DNA of 64,000 nucleotides from Luteimonas fraxinea (GCF_021233355.1 NZ_CP089507.1:1922001-1986000); one strand, 5' to 3'; counted from the first letter of the stretch, positions 42,148 to 56,172 are shown. The notes: generated by a model from the sequence alone, not told the origin. Numbers and translations are program-made.

Positions 42148-42837
42148 TCAGAGTGCAGGCATTCCGGGAAACAACAGCAACGCCTTCGCGAACTCGTCGC
42201 CCGGCGGCGTATCCACCACCAGGCGTTCGCCCGTCTGCGGATGATCGAAGCCCACGCGCTCGGCGTGCAACAACATGCGATGGATGCCGAGCATGCGGAA
42301 GTTGCGGTTGTGGCGGCCGTCGCCGTGGCTGGTGTCGCCGATCAGGTGATGCGACAGATGCTTGAGGTGCCGGCGGATCTGGCGGAAGCGGCCGGTCATC
42401 GGTTCGGCGCGCAGCAGTGCGTAGCGCGAGGTCGGGAAACCCGCCGACGGCACCGACAGCTCGGTCGTCGCCAGTCGGGTGAAACGCGTGATCGCGGGCT
42501 TCTTCACCGGCTTGCCGGGGCCGCCATCGAGCGGGTGGTCGACGACGATGTCGTCCGGCCAGCCGCGGCAGATCGCGAGGTAGTGCTTGTCGACGCTGCG
42601 CGCCATCCACTGCGTGCCGAGTGCGGACGCGGTGTCGCGGTCGAAGGCCACGAGCAGGCCGCCGCTGGTCGCGCGGTCGAGCCGATGGATCAGAAACAGC
42701 GGGCGACCGAACTGTTCGCGCAGTCGATCGGCGAGAAAGTCGTGTTCGTCGCGCGCGAGCGCGCTGTCGTGGACCATCAGGCCCGCCGGCTTGTTGACGA
42801 CGGCCAGCCATTCGTCCGCGTAACGCACCTCGATCAT
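42148..42837 (-). CDS. truC: tRNA pseudouridine synthase TruC-like (RluA family)
   Basis: A 229-residue RluA-family enzyme. The catalytic motif is FLIHRLDRATSGGLLVAFD, with Asp as nucleophile. NKPAGLMVHDS and PMTGRFRQIRRHLKHLSHHLIGD match TruC, which modifies tRNA U65, more than RluA. No S4 domain. Start at 42837 (MIEVRYADE). The tRNA target is from family knowledge. Confidence 0.88.
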   Translation of the reverse strand: MIEVRYADEWLAVVNKPAGLMVHDSALARDEHDFLADRLREQFGRPLFLIHRLDRATSGGLLVAFDRDTASALGTQWMARSVDKHYLAICRGWPDDIVVDHPLDGGPGKPVKKPAITRFTRLATTELSVPSAGFPTSRYALLRAEPMTGRFRQIRRHLKHLSHHLIGDTSHGDGRHNRNFRMLGIHRMLLHAERVGFDHPQTGERLVVDTPPGDEFAKALLLFPGMPAL

Positions 42838-42921
42838 CGTGAATCCACTGGCGTGTCGCCGCCAGTCGGCCGCAACTGATCTGCTATTTTCGTCGATCGT
42901 CTTCTCCAACGGGGGATCCGC

Positions 42922-45645
<2,724 letters not shown>

Positions 45646-45683
45646 GGGGCGTTGTTGTTCTTTCTTGGAAAGAGAACGCAGCC

Positions 45684-45831
45684 TCGTAGGATGGGTAGAG
45701 CGAAGCGAAACCCATCGCTGCACAGCAATCCAGGCGGTCTTTCAGAAGTCGGTATGTCCGCTACCGGCGTCGATGTCATGTGTGACGTCGACGTCTGATG
45801 GGTTTCGCTGACGCTCTACCCATCCTACGAG
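45684..45831. repeat. REPIN-like inverted pair (GTAGGATGGGTAGAGC arms)
   Basis: CGTAGGATGGGTAGAGCG at the left and CGCTCTACCCATCCTACG at the right (45797-45831) are inverted copies about 80 bp apart. Each continues with GAAGCGAAACCCATC or its complement. This is the common bacterial GATGGGT repeat family, here as a paired REP unit in the gap after the M16 gene. Confidence 0.8.
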
Positions 45832-45850
45832 GGCATTGACCTCTCTACCT

Positions 45851-46139
45851 GCCCTCACCCGACGCACCGTGCGCGTCGACCCCGGATCAGGTCCGGGGCA
45901 GGCTCTCTCCCAGAGGGAGAGGTGCTGATCCACTGCTGCGGATGGGTCAGCGCCTGATCGGTCATCGCTGAGAGTTGCGGCGTCTTTCTGTTGAGCCCTT
46001 CTCCCTTTGGGAGAAGGTGCCCGAAGGGCGGATGAGGGCGCTTGTGAACGCTTCCTCTCTTCCATCCCTCACCCGACGCGCCGTGCGCGTCGACCCCGGA
46101 TCAGGTCCGGGGCAGGCTCTCTCCCAGAGGGAGAGGTGC
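45851..46139. repeat. REP array with a duplicated 75-bp block
   Basis: A 75-bp block (CCCTCACCCGACGC..CCCCGGATCAGGTCCGGGG..CTCTCCCAGAGGGAGAGG) occurs at 45851-45924 and again at 46065-46139, in direct orientation. Between them an inverted variant (45996-46040) carries CTTCTCCC/GGGAGAAG. It fills the gap between the convergent genes at 45645 and 46158. Confidence 0.8.
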
Positions 46140-46157
46140 ATAAAGAGCACTCTTGAC

Positions 46158-46655
46158 TCAACCCGCCGGCGGCGGCGGTGCCTGCGAGGCCATCGCTTCG
46201 AGCTCGTCGCACATCTGCTTCTGCTGCGGCGGCGTGGCCTGGGTGAACTGGGCGTTGGTCTTTTCGTGTGCGGACGCGAACTCGCCGTCGAAGGTGCCGA
46301 CGTCGCCGCCCATCTTGGTGAATTCCTGGCGCAGCTGATCCTTGGCCTGGTTGAGCTGTGCGTCCGAGACGTTCGGATCGCACAGCTTCGCGGCGGCGTG
46401 CATCGCGCCGGCGATGCCGGCGATCTGGGTCAGCATGGTGCTCGCCGCATCGCCGGTCAGAGGGGCGTCGACCGGCGGTGTGCCCGATTCGATCTGCGCC
46501 TGCGCGGCTTCCGATGGCTGGGTCTGCCTGTCCTCGACCGGCTGGGTCTGCGCTGCGTCATCGGTCGCGGGCTGCGGCGCGGCGCCACAGGCGGCGAGGC
46601 CGAACACCGCGGGTACGAGCAGGCAGGCGAAACGTCGGGTACGGGGAAGCATCAT
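46158..46655 (-). CDS. Small lipoprotein with a helical domain
   Basis: A 165-residue protein with lipobox FGLAACGA. After a disordered Gln/Pro/Thr linker there is a helical domain (LTQIAGIAGAMHAAAKLC, DAQLNQAKDQLRQEFTKMGGD, QKQMCDELEAMASQ) with two Cys that could pair. No family is recognised. Confidence 0.7.
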   Translation of the reverse strand: MMLPRTRRFACLLVPAVFGLAACGAAPQPATDDAAQTQPVEDRQTQPSEAAQAQIESGTPPVDAPLTGDAASTMLTQIAGIAGAMHAAAKLCDPNVSDAQLNQAKDQLRQEFTKMGGDVGTFDGEFASAHEKTNAQFTQATPPQQKQMCDELEAMASQAPPPPAG

Positions 46656-46720
46656 GCGGCCATCTCCATCAGGGGAGCGGCGAGCCTAGCAAACGCGTTG
46701 CGAAGGACAGGCGTTCTGCG

Positions 46721-47677
46721 TCAGGGCGTCTGCGGTGTCGCGCGGCGCAAGCGATAGGCCTGCAGATGCACCCAGGCCGCATCGAGATGCGGCACCGCGC
46801 GACCGCTCGCATGCGCGCGTGCGCGCAGGTCGCCAATGATCTGCAGCGCCTCCACGTCCTGACCGGATTCGAGATCGCGCAGCATCGAGGCGGTGACCGT
46901 GGAACCAGGCTTCGTCAGCAGAGCACGCGCCTGCTGCGCGGCTTCGGCCGGAATCGCGTGGCCGTCCGCGGCGGCAACTGCGAGACATTCCTCGTGCAGC
47001 GCCGACAGGAATTCAGTGCCGCCGTCGGTGTCGACGATACGGCCGATGCTGGCGCGCATCAGGCAAGTCGCCGCAGCGAGCGCGGCGAGGAAGGTGAACT
47101 TGTTCCAGGCGGCCTGCATGAAGCTGTCGCTGCGCACGGCATCGAAGCCGGATGCGCCTGCGCACACCGCTTCCAGCGCGCGCGTCCGTGCGCTGCCGTT
47201 GTGCGCGGAATCGCGCTCGCCGAAGGTCATCGACGGCGGCGACGGCAGATGCACGACTTCGCCGTCCTCGCCCTTCATCGCGCTGATGAAACACAGACCG
47301 CCGAGCACACGGTCGGCGCCGAAGCGTGCGTCGAGCGCGGCGTAATGCAGCAGGCCGTTGAGAATCGGCAGCACGGCGGTGTCCGCAGTCACGGCCGGGG
47401 CGATCGCGTCGATCGAACTGTCGAGGTCGTAGGCCTTGCAGCTCAGCAGCACCAGATCGAACGGCCGTTCCGCAGCAAGCGCGGGCAGCGCATCGGCGGT
47501 GACGTGCGCGACCGGGAACTGCGCATCGCCCAGGCCACTGCGGATGCGCAGACCGTCGCGTTCGAGCTGCGCCGCGCGTGCGGGACGCACGAGGAAGGTG
47601 ACGTCGACCCCGGCCTGCGCAAGGCGACCGCCGAAGTAACCGCCGGTGCCGCCGGCGCCGAGAACGAGAATGCGCAT
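46721..47677 (-). CDS. panE: 2-dehydropantoate 2-reductase (ketopantoate reductase)
   Basis: A 318-residue NADPH-dependent enzyme of pantothenate/coenzyme A synthesis. The Rossmann loop is ILVLGAGGTGGYFGGRLA. VLPILNGLLHYAAL is the conserved NG(L/M) segment with catalytic Asn, and NKFTFLAALAAATCLM with Lys follows. The C-terminal helical domain has SMLRDLESGQDVEALQIIGD (catalytic Glu region). AAGGAC precedes the ATG. Paralogues with other substrates exist. Confidence 0.88.
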   Translation of the reverse strand: MRILVLGAGGTGGYFGGRLAQAGVDVTFLVRPARAAQLERDGLRIRSGLGDAQFPVAHVTADALPALAAERPFDLVLLSCKAYDLDSSIDAIAPAVTADTAVLPILNGLLHYAALDARFGADRVLGGLCFISAMKGEDGEVVHLPSPPSMTFGERDSAHNGSARTRALEAVCAGASGFDAVRSDSFMQAAWNKFTFLAALAAATCLMRASIGRIVDTDGGTEFLSALHEECLAVAAADGHAIPAEAAQQARALLTKPGSTVTASMLRDLESGQDVEALQIIGDLRARAHASGRAVPHLDAAWVHLQAYRLRRATPQTP

Positions 47678-47729
47678 GACCAGTCCTTGTGCAGGGATGC
47701 GCGCGGCGCTCACCGCGCGCGGATAAACC

Positions 47730-48535
47730 TCAGCTGCGCAGACCGATGCCGCGCTTGAGCAGCCACAGCGCCAGCGCGCCGAGTGCGATGACGAAGCCGA
47801 TCATCAGCGCGAACGACACGCCCAGCGAGACGTCGCTGACGCCGAGCAGGCCGTAGCGGAACGCGTTGACCATGTAGAAGATCGGGTTGGCATGCGTCGC
47901 GGTTTCGGCCCAGCCGGGCAGCAGCGAGACCGAATAGAACACGCCGCCCAGGTACGTCAGCGGGGTGAGGATGAAGATCGGCACGATGGCGACGTCGTCG
48001 AATTTCTTCGCATAGACCGCGTTGACGAAACCGGCCAGCGCGAAGATCGTCGCGCCCAGCAGCACGGTGGCGAAGGTGACCAGCGGATGCGGAATGCGCA
48101 CGGTGGTGAACAGCATCGCGATGCACAGCACGATGACGCCGACGGCAAGACCGCGCGTCACCGCGCCGATCACGTAACCGCCCAGGATCACCCAGCTCGG
48201 CATCGGGCTGACCAGCAGTTCCTCGACGTGGCGGCCGAACTTCGCGCCGAAGAAACTCGACGAGATGTTGCCGTAGCTGTTCTGGATCACGCTCATCATC
48301 ACCAGGCCCGGCACGATGAAATCCATGTAGCGGATGCCGTCCATTTCGCCGACACGCGCGCCGATCAGGCCGCCGAAGATCAGGAAGTACAGCGTCATCG
48401 TGATCGCCGGCGGCACGAGGGTCTGGCCCCAGATGCGCAGGATGCGGACGATCTCGCGCCGCGCGATCGTGTACAGCGCGACCCAGTGGCGCTGCGCGGT
48501 GCCTTCGATGGCGGCGACGTCGGTGCTCTTCGTGC

Positions 48536-48539
<4 letters not shown>
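47730..48539 (-). CDS. ABC-2 type exporter permease
   Basis: A 269-residue membrane protein with six TM segments (VPPAITMTLYFLIFGGLIG, YMDFIVPGLVMMSVIQ, LAVGVIVLCIAMLFTTV, ILLG-type segments). The ABC-2 signature is around PLTYLGGVFYSVSLLPGW..ANPIFYMVNAFRYG. It overlaps the ATPase gene by 4 bp (start of permease in end of ATPase). Substrate unknown; the layout is like NodJ/DrrB polysaccharide or drug exporters. Confidence 0.9.
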
Positions 48540-49504
<965 letters not shown>

Positions 49505-49726
49505 CGCTCGTGCCGCGGATGGCGCGGCGGGGGTCCGTAGTATAGGGACGCCCCGACGGGCCCGGCCGCAACGGCGCGTTGCACGCGTGGGGCCGTGCAG
49601 GTGCGCAACACGGCATTGCGGCGTCTGCACCGGCCGTGGCGGGCCGACCCGCTACCATAGCGGCATGGAGCCCCACCGGCCGCGGACCGCGCCGGACGCT
49701 CGTCGAATCACGGACAAATTCCCGCA

Positions 49727-50476
49727 GTGGCCATCACGCAGTTCCCCATCAAGCTCGTCTCGCGGCGCATGGTCGCGCCGACCGTCGCCCACCTGTCCTT
49801 CGTCCGCGCCGACGGCCAGCCGCTGGACTTCATCCCCGGGCAGTTCATCCAGATCCATTTCGAGTACGCCGACGGCACCGCCACCAAGCGCTCGTATTCG
49901 CTGGCGACGATCCACGATCACGCGATCGGTCCGGGCGAGGCGATCGAGGTCGCCGTGAGCTATGTGCCCGGTGGCGCGGCGACGGCGCTGTTCGAGGGCA
50001 TGGATCTGGGCAGCACGGTGCAGGCCAGCGGCCCGTTCGGGCGCTTCTGCCTGATGCCGCAGGACACCAACCGCCGCTATCTGCTGGTCGGCACCGGCAC
50101 CGGCGTGACCCCGTACCGGGCGATGCTGCCGCTGCTGGAGACGGCGATCGCCGAGCGCGGCGTCGAGGTGGTGCTGCTGATGGGTGCGCGTACGCCGGCC
50201 GAACTGCTGTACGGCGACGACTTCCGCGCATTCGCCGATCGGCATCCGAACTTCCGCTTCGTACCGTGCTTCTCGCGCGAGTTGCCGGACGCGCCGCATG
50301 CCGACGTGCGCCACGGCTATGTGCAGCAGTTCCTCGAGGAATTCGCACCGGGCGACGGTGACATCGCCTACCTGTGCGGCAATCCGAACATGGTCGACGC
50401 GACGTTCGAGGCGCTCAAGGGCTTCGGCCTGCCGGTGCCGCTGATTCGTCGCGAGAAGTACGTCAGCAGCAAGTGA
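49727..50476 (+). CDS. fpr: Ferredoxin/flavodoxin-NADP(+) reductase-like
   Basis: A 249-residue FAD enzyme. FAD-binding RSYSLATIHDH (RxYS), the NADP motif LVGTGTGVTPYRAML and the C-terminal end YLCGNPNMVDATFEALKGFG. The start is GTG 49727 with a weak Shine-Dalgarno. It shuttles electrons between NADPH and ferredoxin or flavodoxin. The final YVSSK end differs from the aromatic end of E. coli Fpr. Confidence 0.85.
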   Translation: MAITQFPIKLVSRRMVAPTVAHLSFVRADGQPLDFIPGQFIQIHFEYADGTATKRSYSLATIHDHAIGPGEAIEVAVSYVPGGAATALFEGMDLGSTVQASGPFGRFCLMPQDTNRRYLLVGTGTGVTPYRAMLPLLETAIAERGVEVVLLMGARTPAELLYGDDFRAFADRHPNFRFVPCFSRELPDAPHADVRHGYVQQFLEEFAPGDGDIAYLCGNPNMVDATFEALKGFGLPVPLIRREKYVSSK

Positions 50477-50486
50477 CCCGTCGCGG

Positions 50487-51686
50487 ATGACGACGCCCGA
50501 CAGCGCCACGACGTCGCATCCCCAGTTCGCCTCTCTCATGCCGCCCGCGCCCGAGGCGTCGGCGAAACGCCCGCTGTGGCGGCGCGCGCTGCGGCCGCTG
50601 GCGCTGTTTGTCGCCGGCGGTCTGTTCGGCGTGGGCGTCGCCAGACTCGGCCTGCCGGCGCTGGAAGCGCTGCCGCCCGGCACCGGACTCGCGCTGCTGG
50701 CCGGCTTTTTCCTGTCGCTGTGGCCGCACATCGTGCTGCACGAGGCCGGACATGCGCTCGCGGGCCTGTCGCGCGGCATGCATGCGATCGGGTTCGGTGT
50801 CGGACCATTCCGGTTCGAGCGCGGCAGCGACGATCGCTGGCGCTGGCGCTACGGCGGTGGCGTGCGCGGCATCGGCGGCTTCGCCGCGTTGCTGCCCCGC
50901 GGCGAACGCGGCCTGTCGCGCCTCGACCAGACGGTCTTCCTGCTGGGCGGGCCGCTGGCCAACCTGGTGACGGCTGCGCTGTGCCTGGCCCTGGTGGCCT
51001 GGGTGCCGATGTCGACCTGGTGGATGGCCGCGGGTCTGGGCGTGGCGCTCGGCGCCGCGTGCATGGGCCTGGGCAATCTGGTGCCGCTGCACCGGGAGGG
51101 TTGGCGCTCCGATGGCCGCGGCCTGCTCGATCTCGCGCGTCGCACACCCGATGCCGCGCTGCAGTTGCAGATCAACCAGTTGATGGCGCTGAGCCTGGCC
51201 GACGTGCGACCGCGCGACTGGCCGGCCACGTCGATCCCCGTCGTGGACGGCGGCGTCGCCAGCAGCGGCCTGGAGCTGACGGCGCGCCTGTTGCGTCTGT
51301 CGCACGCCTCCGATTGCCGCGATGCCGACGCTGCGCGCGAGGAAGCCGAGGCGCTGGCCGCCGCATTTCCGAAGGCGCCGGCGGTGTTCCAGCCCGCCAT
51401 CGCCGTCACGCTCGCCAGCCATGCGGCGCTGCTGGTTGGCGACCGCGCCCTGCTTGCCGCCTGGCGCGCGCGTTGCGAGGGCGGGCTGATGGACCTGTCG
51501 CCGTATCGTGCGTGGATCGATGCCGAACTCGCATCCCTGGACGGCGACGCAGACGCGCTCGCGGCGCATCTGCAACAGGCGCACGCACTCGCGGACCGGT
51601 TGCCGGACGCCGCCAGCCGGCGCGTGTTCGATGAGCGGCTCGCCGTGCTGGCGCAGACCCGCGACGCCGCGGTCGTCGCGATCTGA
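50487..51686 (+). CDS. M50-like membrane zinc peptidase with helical C-terminus
   Basis: A 399-residue protein. TM segments flank WPHIVLHEAGHALAGLSRG (HExxH), and FLLGGPLANLVTAALCLALV is the second M50 motif (NPDG-like position less clear). The C-terminal 180 residues are cytosolic or periplasmic helices with tetratricopeptide-like rhythm (LLRLSHASDCRDADAAREEAEALAAAF). Possibly a regulatory intramembrane protease. ATG 50487 lies 11 bp after the fpr stop. Confidence 0.75.
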   Translation: MTTPDSATTSHPQFASLMPPAPEASAKRPLWRRALRPLALFVAGGLFGVGVARLGLPALEALPPGTGLALLAGFFLSLWPHIVLHEAGHALAGLSRGMHAIGFGVGPFRFERGSDDRWRWRYGGGVRGIGGFAALLPRGERGLSRLDQTVFLLGGPLANLVTAALCLALVAWVPMSTWWMAAGLGVALGAACMGLGNLVPLHREGWRSDGRGLLDLARRTPDAALQLQINQLMALSLADVRPRDWPATSIPVVDGGVASSGLELTARLLRLSHASDCRDADAAREEAEALAAAFPKAPAVFQPAIAVTLASHAALLVGDRALLAAWRARCEGGLMDLSPYRAWIDAELASLDGDADALAAHLQQAHALADRLPDAASRRVFDERLAVLAQTRDAAVVAI

Positions 51687-51701
51687 CGCGACGGCGCAGC
51701 C

Positions 51702-51764
51702 TGTCAAGCACGCTTGACACAGGAATTCGCCCCGCGCATGCTCCGTGTCAAGCCCACTTGACAC
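51702..51764 (+). promoter_or_regulatory. Twin operators and promoter of the membrane protein/Xre pair
   Basis: Two dyads, TGTCAAG-CACG-CTTGACA (51702-51719) and TGTCAAG-CCCA-CTTGACA (51746-51763), are 44 bp apart, about four helical turns. TTGACA of the first can serve as -35, with CATGCT 17 bases on as -10, so the second dyad would cover the transcription start. The Xre-type regulator encoded two genes later is the obvious binder. Confidence 0.65.
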
Positions 51765-51775
51765 ACGGTCCCGCC

Positions 51776-52351
51776 ATGGACGCATCGTCCGCCCGTCTTT
51801 CGCTTCGCGCCGTCGCCTTGATTCTGCTCGCTGCGGCAGTCGCCTTGCGGCTGCTGGCGCCGACGGCGCCGGAATGGGCCAGCGTCCTGATCCTGCTGTC
51901 GGCGGTGGGCATCGGCGTGGTGTCGCTGTCGCGGCGTGCAACGGCCTGCGATGGCGCGCCGGCGGCGCTGCAGCGTCGCTACACCCGCAACGTCCTCATC
52001 GGCATGGGCGCCTACACCGTGCTGCTGTTCGTCTCGTTGCTGCTGCTGCGCAGTGTCGAGGCGCCGGTGCTGCGCGCGCTGATCGCCCTGATGCCGGTCG
52101 CGCCGATCGCACTGGTGCTAAGGGCGATGGTCCATTTCGTCCGCGGCGTCGACGAGCTGCAGCAGCGCATCGAGTTCGAAGCGGTCTGCATCGCCGCCGC
52201 GCTGGTCGCGTTCGCGTACATGACCGCCGGATTCCTACAGGCGGCGCGTGTCATCGACGTGCCCGCGAGCGCGGCGATGCTGTGGGTGTTTCCGCTGCTG
52301 TGCGGCACCTACGGCATCGCCAAAGCCATCATCGCGCGGCGCTACCGGTGA
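51776..52351 (+). CDS. Membrane protein of unknown function, operon with an Xre regulator
   Basis: A 191-residue protein with five to six TM segments (ALILLAAAVALRLLAP, VLIGMGAYTVLLFVSLLLL, RALIALMPVAPIALVLRAM, AAALVAFAYMTAGFLQAA, AMLWVFPLLCGTYGIAKAII). It resembles small proteins paired with YozG-type regulators. ATG 51776 is close behind the second operator, so the 5' leader is short. Confidence 0.7.
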   Translation: MDASSARLSLRAVALILLAAAVALRLLAPTAPEWASVLILLSAVGIGVVSLSRRATACDGAPAALQRRYTRNVLIGMGAYTVLLFVSLLLLRSVEAPVLRALIALMPVAPIALVLRAMVHFVRGVDELQQRIEFEAVCIAAALVAFAYMTAGFLQAARVIDVPASAAMLWVFPLLCGTYGIAKAIIARRYR

Positions 52352-52361
52352 GCGCGCGCGG

Positions 52362-52562
52362 ATGAAGAGCCGGGTGCGCGAACTGCGCGAGGCCTGCGGC
52401 TGGTCACAAGCACAGCTCGGCGACCGTCTGGATGTATCGAGACAGACGATCAACGCGATCGAAACCGGAAAGTACGACCCCAGCCTGCCGCTGGCGTTCC
52501 GGATCGCGCGCGAGTTCGCCGAGCCCATCGAATCCATTTTCCTGTTCGAGGACGTTCCATGA
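52362..52562 (+). CDS. Small Xre-family transcriptional regulator
   Basis: A 66-residue single HTH domain: RVRELREACGWSQAQLGDRLDVSRQTINAIETGKYDPS, then LAFRIAREFAEPIESIFLFED, the typical YozG/Cro-type core with no extra domain. It overlaps the hydrolase gene by 4 bp. By position it probably represses the operators at 51702-51764. Such stand-alone domains act as dimers. Confidence 0.88.
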   Translation: MKSRVRELREACGWSQAQLGDRLDVSRQTINAIETGKYDPSLPLAFRIAREFAEPIESIFLFEDVP

Positions 52563-54085
52563 CAGCAACGAGGCTTTCCCTGCTGGCGCTGGCCGCGAGT
52601 GCGACGCTCGCCGGCTGCAGCGGCGGTACACCAGCGCCCGCCGATGGCGACGGCGCGCGACCGGCGCGCATGTTCGGCCAGATCCCGTTCCACGCTTGCA
52701 CGCTCGACGGCGGCAACGCCGCCACGCGCGTCGAAGCGCAGTGCGCGACCTTCGAAGTGCCGGAGAATCCCGACGCACCGGAAGGCCGCAAGATCGGTCT
52801 CAACATCGCGTGGCTGCCGGCGGATTCGAACGACGGCGGCACCGCCGATCCGGTGTTCTTCCTCGCCGGCGGCCCCGGCCAGGCGGCGACCGAACTGGCC
52901 GCGCAGATCAACAACGGCCTGCGCGAAGTGCGCCGCCAGCGCGACATCGTGCTGGTCGACCAGCGCGGCACCGGCAGTTCGAATCCGCTGACCTGCACCG
53001 ATGCCGATGGCGAGGCGATGGAACTCGATGCACTGACCGCGCCCGACGACGCCGCGCTCGACGCCTACGTCGGCCGATGCCTGGCCGGCCTGGAAGACCG
53101 CGCGGATCCGCGTTTCTACACGACGGCCAACGCGATCCGCGACCTCGACACCGTGCGCGCCGCGCTCGGCGCCGAACAGGTGAATCTGGTCGGGGGCTCC
53201 TACGGCACGCGCGTGGCGCAGCAGTATGCGATGGCGTATCCGCAGCACACGCGCAGCATCGTGCTCGACGGCGTGGCGCCGAACGATCTGGTCGTCGGCG
53301 GCGAGTTCGCGCACACCTTCGAAGATGCGCTCAGCTTGCAGTCGAAGCAGTGCGCGCAGGACGCCGCTTGCCGCGAACGCTTTCCGACCGATCTGCAGGC
53401 ACAACTGCGCGGCGTGCTGTCGACGCTGCAGACGACGCCGGCGCCGGTGACCTATCGCGATCCGACTACTGGCGCGCAGCGCGATGGCGTGGTCACGCCG
53501 GACACGGTGACCGGCCTCGCGTTCCTGTTCTCGTACGCGCCGCAGACCGCATCGCTGCTGCCGCTGATCCTCGATGAAGCCGCGCAGGGCCGCTACGGTC
53601 CGCTGATGTCGCTGTCGCAACTCATGTACAGCAACGTGGGCGGACAGATGACGCGCGGCATGCAGTGGTCGGTGATCTGCGCCGAAGACGCGGGCCGCTA
53701 CCGCGAAGACGGCCGCGTCGCGGACACGATCCTCGGTCCCGGTGTCGCCAGCATGTTCTTCGGCGCCTGCCGCACCTGGCCCACCGGCACGCCGCCGGCC
53801 AACCACACCGCGGCGCTGCAGTCCGAGGTGCCCGCGCTGCTGATGTCGGGTGAACTCGACCCGGTGACGCCGCCCGCGTATGCCGAGCGCGTGCTGGCCG
53901 GTCTGCCCAACGGACGCCATCTGGTGTTCAAGGGTCAGGGCCACGGCACGTTCGCGCTCGGCTGCGCGCCCAAGCTGCTCGCGCAGTTCATCGAATCGAC
54001 CGATGCCAAGGCGCTCGACGCCACCTGCCTGGATGCGATGCGTCCGGTGCCGCCATTCATCAGCTTCAACGGGTGGTCGCCGTGA
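52559..54085 (+). CDS. Alpha/beta hydrolase, TAP-like peptidase (SlpD/E family), lipoprotein
   Basis: A 508-residue enzyme with lipobox TLAGCSGG. The nucleophile elbow is NLVGGSYGTRVAQQYA (GxSxG); the acid lies in MSGELDPVTPPAYAE and the His in GQGHGTFALGC, so the triad is complete. FFLAGGPGQAA and VLVDQRGTGSSNPL give the oxyanion region. TAP-like C-terminal part. Probably an exported aminopeptidase; coupled to the Xre gene upstream. Confidence 0.88.
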   Translation: MTATRLSLLALAASATLAGCSGGTPAPADGDGARPARMFGQIPFHACTLDGGNAATRVEAQCATFEVPENPDAPEGRKIGLNIAWLPADSNDGGTADPVFFLAGGPGQAATELAAQINNGLREVRRQRDIVLVDQRGTGSSNPLTCTDADGEAMELDALTAPDDAALDAYVGRCLAGLEDRADPRFYTTANAIRDLDTVRAALGAEQVNLVGGSYGTRVAQQYAMAYPQHTRSIVLDGVAPNDLVVGGEFAHTFEDALSLQSKQCAQDAACRERFPTDLQAQLRGVLSTLQTTPAPVTYRDPTTGAQRDGVVTPDTVTGLAFLFSYAPQTASLLPLILDEAAQGRYGPLMSLSQLMYSNVGGQMTRGMQWSVICAEDAGRYREDGRVADTILGPGVASMFFGACRTWPTGTPPANHTAALQSEVPALLMSGELDPVTPPAYAERVLAGLPNGRHLVFKGQGHGTFALGCAPKLLAQFIESTDAKALDATCLDAMRPVPPFISFNGWSP

Positions 54086-54131
54086 CCGCGCCGCGCCTGT
54101 CGACTTCCCTCTTTCTTCCGGAGCTCCGCCG

Positions 54132-54874
<743 letters not shown>

Positions 54875-54878
<4 letters not shown>

Positions 54879-56056
54879 GCAACATGAAATGGATGTGGTG
54901 CGTGGTGCGCAAGGAGCTGCTCGACATCGCGCGCGACCGGCGCACGTTGTTCATGGCGCTGCTGCTCGGCCCGTTGATGTACCCGCTGCTGATGCTGGGC
55001 ATGAACTTCATGGCCGAGAAGCGCATGAAGACCGAACAGGACCGCGTGCTGGAAGTGCCGGTGATCGGCGCCGAACACGCGCCCAATCTCGTCGCGCATC
55101 TGGCGACGCTCGGCATCCAGGCCGTCGATGCACCGGCGGATCTCGACGCGGCGATCGCCGGCCAGGACATCGACGTGGCGATCGAGATTCCGGCGAGCTT
55201 CGCCGAGGACTGGCACGCCGGTCGTCCGGCGACGGTCGAGATCATCAGCGACAGCACGCGCCGCAACGCCGAGACGCCGACGCGTCGTGTGCGGAATGCG
55301 ATCACCGCCTACGGCCAGCAGGTCGGCGCCCTGCGCCTGCTCGCCCGCGGCATCGATCCGTCGGTGGTGCAGCCGGTTGCAGTCGGCACACGCGACACGG
55401 CGACCGAGGAAGCCAAGCGCGGCATCCTGCTGGCGATCCTTCTGCCGTATCTGCTGATCCTGTCGAGCTTCATCGGCGGCTCGTATCTGATCCTCGACGC
55501 CACCGCCGGCGAACGCGAACGCCAGTCGCTGGAACCGCTGCTGGCCACCCCCGCCTCGCGCGGCGCGATCGTCAGCGGCAAGATCGCCGCCGCCTGCATC
55601 ATCGGCATGGTCTCGCTGCTGCTCACCCTGCTCGCCTTCAAGATCAGCGCGCAGATGGGCACGAGCGCCTCGCGGATGCTCGACGTCAGCTTCGTCGCGA
55701 TCGGCAAGATGCTGCTGGTGCTGCTGCCGATGCTGTTCGTCGGCACGTCGCTGCTGACCTTCCTCGCCGCGACCGCCAAGAGCATGAAGGAAGCCCAGAG
55801 CCACATCGTCTGGCTGATGCTGCTGCCGATGGTTCCGAGCTTCGTGCTGATGATCAACCCGATCAAGACCGAGCTGTGGCAGTTCGCCGTGCCGTTCCTC
55901 GCACAGAACCAGCTGCTGCTGAAGATCATCCGCGCCGAACCGATCGCGCCGGAAGTGTGGGGTGTGTATCTGGGGGCGAGCCTGGCATTGGCTGCGGCGC
56001 TGTGGCTGCTGGCCGTGTGGCGCTATGGGCAGGAGAAGTTGGCAGTTGCCGGCTGA
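54875..56056 (+). CDS. natB: ABC transporter permease, NatB-like
   Basis: A 393-residue ABC-2 permease with one N-terminal TM (RTLFMALLLGPLMYPLLMLGM), a large extracytoplasmic domain (about 40-190) and five TM segments in the second half, including the conserved TAGERERQSLEPLLATPASRGAIVSGK segment. This is the NatB/CcmB-like layout. Co-translated with natA. A rho-independent terminator follows 25 bp later. Confidence 0.88.
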
Positions 56057-56080
56057 CGGCAGCCTTCGCCTTCATAAGAA

Positions 56081-56106
56081 AGCCCGGCATCTGCCGGGCT
56101 TTTTCT
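56081..56106 (+). terminator. Intrinsic terminator of the natAB operon
   Basis: AGCCCGGCA-TC-TGCCGGGCT is followed by TTTTTC on the plus strand, 25 bp after the natB stop codon. Confidence 0.9.
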
Positions 56107-56172
56107 TGCGCGTACTCGTCAGACGCCTCAACGCGTGACGCGGCTGTACGTGATGCCGCGATGCACCTGCGT

